Source of the DNA: Myxococcales bacterium
GTDB taxonomy: Bacteria > Myxococcota_A > Polyangia > Polyangiales > Ga0077539
Length of the DNA stretch: 64,000 bases
Direction: 5' to 3'
NCBI GenBank assembly: GCA_016793325.1
Contig: JAEUKI010000003.1
Span: 1 to 64,000, forward strand
Shown: positions 24,591-33,033 of the stretch, piece after piece
Position numbering within the stretch: position 1 is the first letter of the stretch
Layout of the letters: every line of letters starts with the position of its first letter
Translations under genes and position numbers: made by a program
Notes under the pieces: generated by a model
What the model was told of the DNA's origin: nothing
The model's input: the letters and a program-made list of their open reading frames with translations, nothing else
The model's database searches: none

Positions 24591-25574
24591 ATGTCCAAGC
24601 ACTTGAACACGCGCAAGGGGCTGCCGATCGCGCTGCTCGGGTTCGGCTCGATCGTGCTCCCTGCGATCTTCACGATGAACACGATCCGCGTGGGCGCGGC
24701 GAGCATTCCCCTGGATCCCCAGCCGAGCCCCCACGGATACACGGTCTCGCTGCTGCTCTTCATCATCCCGAGCATCTTGCTCGTCGCGTGGATGCATCGA
24801 CACCCGGACGCGCGCATCGAGCGAAAGGCGTTCTGGGCGACGATCGCCGCGGTGTTCGCGGTCGGGTGCATCCTCGACTTCGGCTTCGCGTACACGTTCT
24901 TCAAGTATCCCAACCAGGGCGCGACGCTCGGGATACGGCTGCCCGCGTTCGCCATCGACGGCTTTCGATGGATCCCGGACGTGCTGCCCATCGAAGAGTT
25001 CGGGTTCTACTCGTTCGGCGCGTTCTTCATGCTCGCGACCTACGTGTGGGCAGACCTCTCGTGGATGCCGCACCGCAAGCACGCGAAGAACCCGAAGGTG
25101 TGGGCCGGCGAGATCGGCGATGGGCCGGTAATCAAGATCGACTGGCGCGTCGCCGCGGTGGGGCTCGTGATCATCGCGCTCGCGATCGCGTATCGGAAGA
25201 TCGTGGTCGGCTCGGGATTTCCCGGGTACTTCGTGTTCTTGATGTGCATCGGGTTCATCCCGACCACGATGATGTTCGAGACCGCGGGGCCGCTCGTGAA
25301 CTGGCAGGCGTTCACGCTGATGTTCACCGTGCTCCAGCTCGTGAGCATCCTTTGGGAGGCCACCCTCGGCGTCCCCTACAACTGGTGGAACTACCACCAC
25401 GACCAGATGATCGGCGTGTTCATCATCGCGTGGGCGCAGCTGCCGATCGAGTCGGTGCTCATGTGGATCCTCGGCGGCTGGGCCACGGTGATCGCGTACG
25501 AGCAATTCAGGCTGATCTTCCACCGCCGAGAGCTCATCGAAGCGGCGGCGAAGGCCGCGAAGAACGACGTCTGA
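24591..25574 (+). CDS. Lycopene-cyclase-domain-like integral membrane protein
   Basis: 327 residues with about eight hydrophobic helices. The repeated P-x-E-[ES] motifs, PIEEFGFY (residues 133-140) and LPIESVLMW (284-292), and the helix-end GVPYNWWNYHH fit the two-domain membrane-embedded lycopene/carotenoid cyclase family (CrtYc/CrtYd type). Those cyclases close rings on linear polyenes without cofactor turnover. It starts seven bases after the desaturase-like gene, with GGAAGGAG upstream, so the three genes form one operon. No phytoene synthase is nearby, so the substrate could be made elsewhere or be something other than a carotenoid. Confidence 0.78.
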   Translation: MSKHLNTRKGLPIALLGFGSIVLPAIFTMNTIRVGAASIPLDPQPSPHGYTVSLLLFIIPSILLVAWMHRHPDARIERKAFWATIAAVFAVGCILDFGFAYTFFKYPNQGATLGIRLPAFAIDGFRWIPDVLPIEEFGFYSFGAFFMLATYVWADLSWMPHRKHAKNPKVWAGEIGDGPVIKIDWRVAAVGLVIIALAIAYRKIVVGSGFPGYFVFLMCIGFIPTTMMFETAGPLVNWQAFTLMFTVLQLVSILWEATLGVPYNWWNYHHDQMIGVFIIAWAQLPIESVLMWILGGWATVIAYEQFRLIFHRRELIEAAAKAAKNDV

Positions 25575-25617
25575 AGCGCTCGCGACGGAGGGGGTGATGG
25601 GGGCTACACTATCGCGT

Positions 25618-26931
25618 ATGCGTCCAGCCTGCTTGATTGTGTGTGCCATCGCGACCCTCGCCGCGTGCGGCCCGAAGAAGCCCGTGGTGACCAACGGCGC
25701 GAGCGGCACGGACGTGAACAACGATCGCCGCGCGGATTTGCTGGCCGTCTCGAAGACCAACGGAACGCCGCCGATGACGCACGGGTTGCTGATCCTCCCC
25801 GGGACCGCCGTGGGGCTCACGGCGAACAACGCGACGGGGATCTCGACGTACCCCGACGGGACGTGGGCCGCGCGCGTTGGCGACGTGAACCGCGACGGGT
25901 TCTCGGACTTCATCCTCGGGTCGGACACGGGCAGCGGCCCCTACGATGTGCGCGTGTTTCTGGGCGGAGCGACGATCACGCAGCAAATGGCCTCGCTTCG
26001 CAGCCCGCGACGCGAAGACGGCGCGACAGGAAAGACCATGGGCACCGCGGCGGGCGACCTCAACGCAGACGGCTTCGTCGACGTCGTGATCGTGCGTCGC
26101 TGGCGTACGGTGGCCGTGCACTTTGGCGGCGCGATGGGGCTTCGCCCAGACCCCGATCAGACCGTCAACGTGGGAGACACGGACCCGATCGCGGACGTCC
26201 GAGGCATCGGCGACATCGACGGCGACGGGCTCGCGGACATCGCGTTCGTTCATCGCGTCAACGAGCGCGACACCGTGCGCATCCACCGTGGAACACGAGA
26301 GGGAATCGCAGCGACCCCGGTGCTCGAGATCGCCAACGTGACCGGCGGCGTGGCCGATCGCGTGGACGTCAACGGCGATGGGCGCGGCGATCTCGTGATG
26401 GGCGCGATCGACGCGCGGCCCGGCTGCGTTCACGTCCTGCTCGGCGCAAGCGGTCCGCCGACGATCGAGCGATTGCAGTCCCTCGTGTGCTCGGTGCGCG
26501 CAGGGATGTTCGCGACGCCGCGGGTCGCGCGCGCAGGCGACATCGACGCGGACGGCAATGACGACATCGTCCTCTTCGAGCCGGGGCTCGAGTCGCTCTG
26601 CGCGAGCACGACGCCGGTCGCGTATCGACTGCGCGTGTTTCGCGGGGGCGCGCGCGGCCTCGAGGCGCAGGACTCGACGGTGATCGACGGTCCGCCCGCC
26701 AACGGGTGCTCGATCGGCGTGGACGTGACTGCGGTGGGCGACGTTCACGCCGACGGGTTCGCGGACGTGCTCGTGGGCATGCCCGCGTCGGGCACGACGA
26801 CGGCGGGGCAAGACGGGCCCGGTCGCATCGCGCTCTATCGCGGCGGCGCGGATGGGCTGGTGGCTGCGAACGTTCGTTGGATCGACGGAGCGCCCGGGAC
26901 GCAGTGGGGGCTCGGGAGGTTCAGTCGATAG
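25618..26931 (+). CDS. FG-GAP repeat lipoprotein
   Basis: 437 residues with a lipoprotein signal (MRPACLIVCAIATLAACGPK, Cys17). The mature part is an integrin-alpha-like propeller with many calcium-binding FG-GAP/VCBS loops: DVNNDRRADLLAV, DVNRDGFSDFILG, DLNADGFVDVVIV, DIDGDGLADIAFV, DVNGDGRGDLVMG, DIDADGNDDIVLF and DVHADGFADVLVG. Such proteins are abundant at the surface of myxobacteria, with no assigned role. It follows the terpenoid-like operon by 43 bases on the same strand. Three more FG-GAP proteins lie within 10 kb. Confidence 0.85.
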   Translation: MRPACLIVCAIATLAACGPKKPVVTNGASGTDVNNDRRADLLAVSKTNGTPPMTHGLLILPGTAVGLTANNATGISTYPDGTWAARVGDVNRDGFSDFILGSDTGSGPYDVRVFLGGATITQQMASLRSPRREDGATGKTMGTAAGDLNADGFVDVVIVRRWRTVAVHFGGAMGLRPDPDQTVNVGDTDPIADVRGIGDIDGDGLADIAFVHRVNERDTVRIHRGTREGIAATPVLEIANVTGGVADRVDVNGDGRGDLVMGAIDARPGCVHVLLGASGPPTIERLQSLVCSVRAGMFATPRVARAGDIDADGNDDIVLFEPGLESLCASTTPVAYRLRVFRGGARGLEAQDSTVIDGPPANGCSIGVDVTAVGDVHADGFADVLVGMPASGTTTAGQDGPGRIALYRGGADGLVAANVRWIDGAPGTQWGLGRFSR

Positions 26932-26985
26932 CGAGCGCGAGAGCGCTTGGCGAAATGCAGTTGACTTGAATTTTTGAGCGGTATT

Positions 26986-27972
26986 TCAAGACCACCGCAG
27001 CGCGAACGCGAGCGACTCGTCCGTCGCGGGGACCTCGATGGGCTCTCCCGCGGCGAGCGCGCGCCGAACGCGCGCCCACGTGGCCTCGGTCATGCGCAGC
27101 GCGAAGCCATCTTCGAGGGGGTTGCTTCCGTCCGCGGGCTGACCGCTCACGAAGGCGATGAAGTTGCCGCTGACGCGCGCGCCGATCGCGTCGGCTGGTC
27201 CGATCGCAGTGAGCTCGCGCGCGCCGGGCTCCCACACGAGCAGGCCATCGGCGCGCAGATCGACGGGCAGCAAGATGACGAGCGCCGTGTCCGAAGGGAG
27301 CTCGCCGAGCGGCTCGCGAAGCGCCTCCGATGCGCTGCGCGGGAGCTCGAGCGCGACGCGGTCTTCGCTCACGACCACGCTGCCCGCGCGCGCGGTGACG
27401 CGGAGGCACTTTCCGAGCACGGTGCGCTCGGCGCGGTCGTTGCGGGCGACGCTGAGCCGCTCTCGATCGAACCACGGGGCGCAAGGAAACATGCCTGTCT
27501 CTTGCCCGAGCCGCGCCGCCACGCGCGAGAGCCCGTAGTCCCTCGCGACGTCGAACTCGTTGCCGACGAGCGCGACGAGCATCAAGGTCTGCGCGCTCGA
27601 CCGCGGAACACCCTGCAAATCGACCGCTGGAAGCAGCCCCACCGCGCGCACGTCGTCGCGGCCGAGAAAGGGCCCCGGCTCGATCGCGAGCACGTCGCCG
27701 CTCTGCAACACCGCGCCCTCGACCGTGTTGAGCCTGTGCCACATCGCGGTGAACAGCTTGAGCGCCTCTTGGGTAAACGCGTCGCGCGCTTCGGCGAGCG
27801 CGCGTCGCACGGTGAACACGAGCTCCGGGTGGCCTTCACGGGCGAAGCCGTCGGAGACGAAGCTCCAGCAGGGAATCAATCCGTCGCGCGCGTCGACGTC
27901 GTGTGCGTACACGGACACAGTCAGCCGGCCCTGCACGGGCTCGAGCCTTCGAACAAGCGTTGAGTCAGTCAT
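26986..27972 (-). CDS. Conserved-looking cytosolic protein of unknown function
   Basis: ATG 27972 (MTDSTLVRRLEPVQGRLTVS) gives 328 residues without signal or membrane segments. The N-terminal part reads CWSFVSDGFAREGHPELVFTVRR, then a helix (LAEARDAFTQEALKLFTAMW). Beta-rich segments follow (LVALVGNEFDVARDYGLSRVAA, ALVILLPVDLRADGLLVWEPG). The ordered mix of charged helices and strands and normal codon bias argue for a real gene. I recognise no family. It is transcribed divergently from the OPA antiporter gene, 48 bases away. Confidence 0.65.
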   Translation of the reverse strand: MTDSTLVRRLEPVQGRLTVSVYAHDVDARDGLIPCWSFVSDGFAREGHPELVFTVRRALAEARDAFTQEALKLFTAMWHRLNTVEGAVLQSGDVLAIEPGPFLGRDDVRAVGLLPAVDLQGVPRSSAQTLMLVALVGNEFDVARDYGLSRVAARLGQETGMFPCAPWFDRERLSVARNDRAERTVLGKCLRVTARAGSVVVSEDRVALELPRSASEALREPLGELPSDTALVILLPVDLRADGLLVWEPGARELTAIGPADAIGARVSGNFIAFVSGQPADGSNPLEDGFALRMTEATWARVRRALAAGEPIEVPATDESLAFALRWS

Positions 27973-28020
27973 TGAGCAGCCCGGCGGGGATAGCACGGTG
28001 TACCGTTGGGCCCGCAAGAC

Positions 28021-29439
28021 ATGGCTGACAGCAAGCTCGAGCACGAGGCGCCCGAACATTCGAGCGCGTATCGGATGCGGCGGTTCGCGAATTGGTTTCC
28101 GCTCGGCCTCACGTACGCGGCGCTGTACATGGGGCGGTACAACCTCACGGCGGCCAAGAGCACGCTCGGCCGGACGTTTGGCTTGGATAAAGCCCAGATC
28201 GGGATCATTTTCACCGTCGGCTTCTGGGTCTACGCGCTGAGCGTGATCGTCAACGGTCCGCTCGCGGATCGCATCGGCGGCCGGCGCGCGATCTTGATCG
28301 GGGCCGTCGGCGCAGCGACGCTCAACGGCGCGATCGGCTTGTTGTTCTTCTCGGGCTGGCAGCAAAACGTCGTGCTCGGGTTGAGCGTCCTCTATGCGCT
28401 CAACATGTACTTTCAGTCCTTCGGGGCCCTCTCCGTTGTGAAGGTGAACTCCGCGTGGTTTCACGTGCGAGAGCGCGGGGTGTTCGGCGGGATCTTCGGC
28501 GTGATGATCTCGTCGGGCTACTGGCTCGCGCTCTCGATCGGCGGCGTGATCATCGCGAAGCTGCCCTGGTATTTCGTCTTTCTCATCCCGTCGCTCGCGC
28601 TCTTCACGATGTTCGCCGTGGACTCGCTGCTCGTGCGAGATCGACCTGCGCACGCGGGACACAAAGACTTCGACACGGGGGATGGGTCCTTTCATCCGAC
28701 CGAAGAAACGCAGGGCGAATCCAAGGGACACCGAGACCCTGCGCCCGTCACGCCCGCGGCGGACGACAAGCCGCTGCCGCTCCGCCAGCTGCTCGGGAAG
28801 ATCTTCTCGGACCCCGTGATCCGCGTGATCGCGGCGGCGGAGTTCTGCACGGGCTTCGTGCGCCAGGGCCTATTGATCTACTTTCTCGAGTACCTCGCCG
28901 AGGTGCACAACGTGCGGCCTGGCTCCGCGGTGCACGGGTGGGCGGGCGTGGGCCCGACGCTCGGCGGAATCGCCGGTGGAATCGTCTGTGGCGTGCTCTC
29001 GGATCGGTTCTTTCAATCACGGAGGCCGCCGGTCGCGTTCATCTTCTATCTATGTCAGGCGGCCGTGCTGCTCGCGCTCGGCTTCGCGCCGAACGGCGCT
29101 GTCGCGGCGTTTCTCGTGGGATTTTCCTGCATGTTTATCTTTGGCGTTCACGGGATGCTGAGCGGTACGGCGAGCATGGACTTCGGCGGTCGCAAGGCCG
29201 CCGCGACGGCCGCGGGCATCTTGGACGGCGTGCAATACATCGCCGCAGGGCTCACGGGCTTCGGCCTCGGATGGGTCTTGAAGACCTACGGATGGGATGG
29301 AGGCGGGAGCGCCGCGGGCCACCACCCGCACGACGCGAGGGTGTGGGTTTTCTCGATCATTCCGTTCTCGCTCATCGGCGCCGCGCTCATGACCCGCATC
29401 TGGAACGCGAAGCCGAGCAAGAAGGGCGGAGGCCACTGA
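28021..29439 (+). CDS. OPA-family organophosphate:phosphate antiporter (MFS)
   Basis: 472 residues and about 12 membrane helices from ATG 28021. The first helix ends in YAALYMGRYNLTAAK, the conserved arginine region that binds the phosphate group in GlpT and UhpT. GPLADRIGGRRAI is the MFS loop 2-3 motif. A long hydrophilic central loop (GHKDFDTGDGSFHPTEETQ, residues about 220-250) separates the two six-helix halves. The family exchanges glycerol 3-phosphate, sugar phosphates or phosphonates for inorganic phosphate in the inner membrane. The exact substrate cannot be told from sequence. Confidence 0.87.
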   Translation: MADSKLEHEAPEHSSAYRMRRFANWFPLGLTYAALYMGRYNLTAAKSTLGRTFGLDKAQIGIIFTVGFWVYALSVIVNGPLADRIGGRRAILIGAVGAATLNGAIGLLFFSGWQQNVVLGLSVLYALNMYFQSFGALSVVKVNSAWFHVRERGVFGGIFGVMISSGYWLALSIGGVIIAKLPWYFVFLIPSLALFTMFAVDSLLVRDRPAHAGHKDFDTGDGSFHPTEETQGESKGHRDPAPVTPAADDKPLPLRQLLGKIFSDPVIRVIAAAEFCTGFVRQGLLIYFLEYLAEVHNVRPGSAVHGWAGVGPTLGGIAGGIVCGVLSDRFFQSRRPPVAFIFYLCQAAVLLALGFAPNGAVAAFLVGFSCMFIFGVHGMLSGTASMDFGGRKAAATAAGILDGVQYIAAGLTGFGLGWVLKTYGWDGGGSAAGHHPHDARVWVFSIIPFSLIGAALMTRIWNAKPSKKGGGH

Positions 29440-29443
29440 CGCG

Positions 29444-31303
29444 GTGAGCACGAGGCCCCGAGCGACCGAGCACACCACCCCGAAGGCCGTCGCGCTCCTC
29501 TGCGCGCTCGCCGCGGTGAGCGCGCTCTCGGCGGGCTGCCGTCGTCGTCATCGCGCCCATCGCGCCGCGCACTCGGCCGTCGCTCGCGCGGCGCACACGG
29601 TCGTCAACGACGCAAACGGTGACGGCCTCGCGGACCTCGTCGTGGCCGACGCTCCTCTCGGCGCCACGCTGCTCTTTGGCTCTCGCAATCGAACACGAGC
29701 GCTCTTTGCCGCGCCCTGGCGCTGGAGCGTGCACGTCGACGACCCGGCTCGCGTTCGCGCAGGCGCGATGGCCTTCATCGGCGACACCAACGGTGATCGC
29801 CGCAGCGAGCTCGCGATCGCCGAGGTCCCCGTGTCGTCGTCGGACCCCTGTCCGCGCGGAGGCATCCGCGTCTACCGCGGCGACGCCCGAGGATTCAGCG
29901 ACGAGCCCGCGTATCGAATCGAAGCGCCCGCGGCGATGGGCGAGGGGATCGACCACTACGCGATGGTGGGCGCGCACCTCGTTCGCGTCGACGAGCTCGA
30001 CGGCGCAGGAACCACAGGCTTCGTCGCGTCCGCGCGCCGCACGCGCGTCTCGCGCGTCGAGCCCGACGGCGGGGACCTCGCGGACGCAGGCGATTCGAGC
30101 GCCGAGGACGGCGGCGGGCGTCGCAGCGAGTTCTGTCAGGGCGACGAGCTCTGGGTGCTCCGCGGCGACGCGCGAACGCCCTCGCAGAGGATCTTCATCG
30201 AGCACGGCGAGGTGCGCCGCGTCGTCGTGGGCAACATCGACCGCGATGGATTTCGCGACATGGTCGTGCTCGCGCCGCCGAAGGCCATCGTGTTTCGCGG
30301 CCGAATCGGCGGCTTTCACGAGCGGCCCGCGATCGTGCTCGACGATCCGCACGACGACCCGCAACGCTGGTCCGACGTCGCCATCGGAGACGTGGACGGC
30401 GACGGCGATGGTGAAATCGTGCTCACTTTTCAATACTCGTCAGCGTCCGACGGCGTCGCGCGCGCGGGGATGGTTCACTTCGACGTCCTCGGCGACAGCC
30501 GACAGGGCGCCCTCTCTGCGCCGAGCGCGGACGGGAGCGAGGCCGCCGCGGGCCGCTCGGTGCTCGTCGTGCGCGATCAAGACGGCGACGGTCGAGACGA
30601 GATCGTGGTGGCCGACCCCAACCTGCGCGCGGTGCTCGTGTACCGCGGTCGCGCCGAGACGAGCTGGCCGACGCCGGACCGCGTTCTTCGCGTGGGCGAG
30701 AGCGCAGGAGCGCTCGGCGTGACGCTCGTCGACGTCGGCGACATCGACGGCGATCGTCGGGACGACATCGTCGTTCGCGCGACGCGAGACGACGGCGGAA
30801 TGTCGACGCTCTTCTTCGCGAATCCCCTGCGATCCGAGCTCACGCGCGTCGAGCTCGCGCCGGGACCCGAGGGCTTCGGCTACTCGCTCGCGGGGCGGTC
30901 GTCCGCGCTCGGTGGCTCGCTTCCGCGCGACCTCGCCGCGCTCGCGAGGCGCTGCGAAGTTCCCTCGGCGACCGAGCGACCGGAGGCGCTGATCACGGTG
31001 CGCGCCCCCATGGTGCGCGCGGACGGGCCGCGCATCGAAGCGGCGCTGCGAGGCCGATCGGTCGCGCTCGCGCAGTGCCACGAGCGTTGGCTCCGCGACG
31101 ACTGCAACAACGAAGCGACCGCGTCACTCACGCTGCAGCGGTCGGACGCAGGGGTTGTGAGCGTGGCGGGCGTAGCCTGGGGCGAGCGCAGCAACGACGC
31201 GCTTCGTGACTGCGTCGAGCAAGCGCTCTCTGCGCCCCTGCTCGACCGGAGCGCGCCGGGCGCAGACGGACCGGTGGTGATCGAGTTCAGGGCGCAACGA
31301 TGA
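29444..31303 (+). CDS. FG-GAP repeat lipoprotein with a C-terminal AgmX-like domain
   Basis: GTG 29444 gives 619 residues. The signal peptide ends in a lipobox (SALSAGC, Cys32). FG-GAP loops run through the body: DANGDGLADLVVA, DTNGDRRSELAIA, DRDGFRDMVVLAP, DVDGDGDGEIVLTF, DQDGDGRDEIVVADP, DIDGDRRDDIVVR. The last 130 residues (after ALARRCEVPS) contain spaced cysteines and VALAQCHERWL, DALRDCVEQALSAPLL, a pattern like the C-terminal domain of AgmX/PglI gliding proteins. A link to motility is speculative. It starts four bases after the antiporter stop and its stop overlaps the next gene's ATG. Confidence 0.8.
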   Translation: MSTRPRATEHTTPKAVALLCALAAVSALSAGCRRRHRAHRAAHSAVARAAHTVVNDANGDGLADLVVADAPLGATLLFGSRNRTRALFAAPWRWSVHVDDPARVRAGAMAFIGDTNGDRRSELAIAEVPVSSSDPCPRGGIRVYRGDARGFSDEPAYRIEAPAAMGEGIDHYAMVGAHLVRVDELDGAGTTGFVASARRTRVSRVEPDGGDLADAGDSSAEDGGGRRSEFCQGDELWVLRGDARTPSQRIFIEHGEVRRVVVGNIDRDGFRDMVVLAPPKAIVFRGRIGGFHERPAIVLDDPHDDPQRWSDVAIGDVDGDGDGEIVLTFQYSSASDGVARAGMVHFDVLGDSRQGALSAPSADGSEAAAGRSVLVVRDQDGDGRDEIVVADPNLRAVLVYRGRAETSWPTPDRVLRVGESAGALGVTLVDVGDIDGDRRDDIVVRATRDDGGMSTLFFANPLRSELTRVELAPGPEGFGYSLAGRSSALGGSLPRDLAALARRCEVPSATERPEALITVRAPMVRADGPRIEAALRGRSVALAQCHERWLRDDCNNEATASLTLQRSDAGVVSVAGVAWGERSNDALRDCVEQALSAPLLDRSAPGADGPVVIEFRAQR

Positions 31304-31821
31304 GCGGTTCGAAGCCAGCGCGTTGGGTTGTTTTGTGGGGCGCCGGCGGCGTTGTCTTGTCGCTGCTCGACGCGATCGCGCGGCTCTCGCGGGTCGCGTA
31401 CGAGGGCGTCGCGCACGGGATGTTCTCGGGACCGCAGCTGCTCTTCACTGCGCTTTGGACCATCGTGATCGTGTACGGCGAGGGCTATCGCGCGTTCGGG
31501 CAGCTGCTCGCGCCGCGGATGGCCGCGAGGTTGTTGCACCTCGCCCGCGAGGGAACAGCAGTCGCGCGGGCGCTCGCGCCATTTCACGCGCTGTCGTTGT
31601 TCGATACGCCGAAGCGGCGGCTTCTGTCCGCGTGGACGATGCTGCTCGGGATCGTGCTCGTGGTGCTCCTCGTGCGAAAGCTCCCGCAGCCGTGGCGCGG
31701 GAGCGTGGACTTCGGCGTCGTGATCGCGCTCAGTTGGGGCGCCATCGCCATCGTGCGCGAGTGCGTTCGCGCGTGGCGCGCGGGCGAGGGGCGAGTGGAC
31801 CCCGAAATCGCCGCGAAGTGA
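31300..31821 (+). CDS. Small integral membrane protein of unknown function
   Basis: 173 residues starting at ATG 31300 inside the previous stop (ATGA). Hydrophobic helices lie near residues 9-25 (VVLWGAGGVVLSLLDAI), 46-62 (QLLFTALWTIVIVYG), 110-126 (WTMLLGIVLVVLLV) and 135-150 (VDFGVVIALSWGAIAIV). Between the second and third is a basic amphipathic stretch (PRMAARLLHLAREGTAVA). No family is recognised. Translational coupling suggests it serves the lipoprotein encoded before it. Confidence 0.65.
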   Translation: MSGSKPARWVVLWGAGGVVLSLLDAIARLSRVAYEGVAHGMFSGPQLLFTALWTIVIVYGEGYRAFGQLLAPRMAARLLHLAREGTAVARALAPFHALSLFDTPKRRLLSAWTMLLGIVLVVLLVRKLPQPWRGSVDFGVVIALSWGAIAIVRECVRAWRAGEGRVDPEIAAK

Positions 31822-31895
31822 GCGACGGCTCGGCGACCGACGCGCGCTCGACGCGCCGAGCTGCGCTCGCTTCGTGTATCGTGGCTGACGATTCG

Positions 31896-33032
31896 ATGAC
31901 GCTCACGAGGCTCGACCCGCGAACGCTCTTGTGCGTCGCGGCCACGTTGGCATCGAGCTCGCTTCTTGGCTGCACAGGGCTCATCGAAGGCCGACGCGAG
32001 TCGATGGACGCCGCGCGCGACGCGGTCGCGCTCGACACCCATCGCGAAAGCGATGCAGCCGACGCCGGTCCGTCGTTGGACGCAAGCGACGACCGAGCCG
32101 CGCCCGACGACGCGCCCTCGACGCGCGACGTCGCTCCGCCACGAGAGCGCATCTGCGAGGCTTGGGGCGCGCCGACGGACATGTTCGATCAATCCGTCGT
32201 GCCGATCGAAGTCGAGCCTGCGTCCGCGTCGGCGACGAAGATCGTGCTCGTCGCGGGCGCCGCGAGCGCGAGTCATCCGCGCGGCGCGCACCAGTTCTTC
32301 GCCGTGGTGGCGGTGCTCGCGAAGCTGCTCTGTCGCGTCTCGAACGTCGTGCCTGTGGTCGTTCGCGACGGGTGGCCGACGGACCCGCGCGTGTTCGATG
32401 GCGCCGCGTCGATCGTGTTCTATGCGGACGGAGCCGCGTCGCATCCGCTCGACGCAGCGTCGCGTCGCGCAGCGCTCGCGCCGCACATCGCGCGCGGCGC
32501 AGGCTTCGTGAACCTCCACTACGCCGTCGAGTACACAGCGCAGTCGGCGCCGACGGCCCGCGACTGGCTCGGCGCGACGTACGAGCCGGGATTCTCCGTC
32601 AATCCGCTGTGGCGCGCGGGGTACTCGAGCTTTCCGACGCACCCGATCGTCAACGGCGTGGCGGCGTTCGAGATCGAGGACGAGTGGTACTACAACGTTC
32701 GTTGGCGCGACGACCGCAGCAGCGTCGTCGAGCTGCTTCGCGCGACGCCGCCTGACTCGACCCGTACGACGCCGGACACTGCAGCAAACCCAGGGCGCGC
32801 AGAGGTCACGGCGTGGGCGTTTGTGCGGCCCGATGGAGGCCGAAGCTTCGGATTCACAGGCGGACACTGGTTCGCAAACTGGCTCGACTCCGCGGACGCG
32901 CCCCACGCGTCGATGCAGCGCCGCCTCGTCGCCCAGGGAATCTTGTGGAGCGCTGGGGTCGCTGTTCCGAGCGCTGGCGTTGACGTGACGTACACGCCAA
33001 CGGACGTCGAACGCTATCTCGATCGCCGATAG
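31896..33032 (+). CDS. Lipoprotein with a ThuA-like domain
   Basis: ATG 31896 (MTLTRLDPRTLLCVAATLAS) gives 378 residues with lipobox LLGC at Cys26; a Ser/Asp/Ala-rich linker covers about 30-80. The domain from about residue 105 matches trehalose-utilisation protein ThuA-like glutamine-amidotransferase folds: KIVLVAGAASASHPRGAHQFFAVVAVLAKLL, SIVFYADGAASHPL, GAGFVNLHYAVEY, HPIVNGV, DEWYYNVRW, and PDGGRSFGFTGGHWFANWLD. In known members the domain is associated with sugar metabolism; the enzymatic role is unclear. It is convergent with the large FG-GAP gene, whose stop is one base away. Confidence 0.77.
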   Translation: MTLTRLDPRTLLCVAATLASSSLLGCTGLIEGRRESMDAARDAVALDTHRESDAADAGPSLDASDDRAAPDDAPSTRDVAPPRERICEAWGAPTDMFDQSVVPIEVEPASASATKIVLVAGAASASHPRGAHQFFAVVAVLAKLLCRVSNVVPVVVRDGWPTDPRVFDGAASIVFYADGAASHPLDAASRRAALAPHIARGAGFVNLHYAVEYTAQSAPTARDWLGATYEPGFSVNPLWRAGYSSFPTHPIVNGVAAFEIEDEWYYNVRWRDDRSSVVELLRATPPDSTRTTPDTAANPGRAEVTAWAFVRPDGGRSFGFTGGHWFANWLDSADAPHASMQRRLVAQGILWSAGVAVPSAGVDVTYTPTDVERYLDRR

Positions 33033-33033
33033 C

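Noticed and set aside
26965..26990. CTTGAA...TTCAAG hairpin as a bidirectional terminator between convergent genes
   Set aside because: Only six base pairs with a 14-base loop, and it runs into the end of the minus-strand gene; too weak to call.
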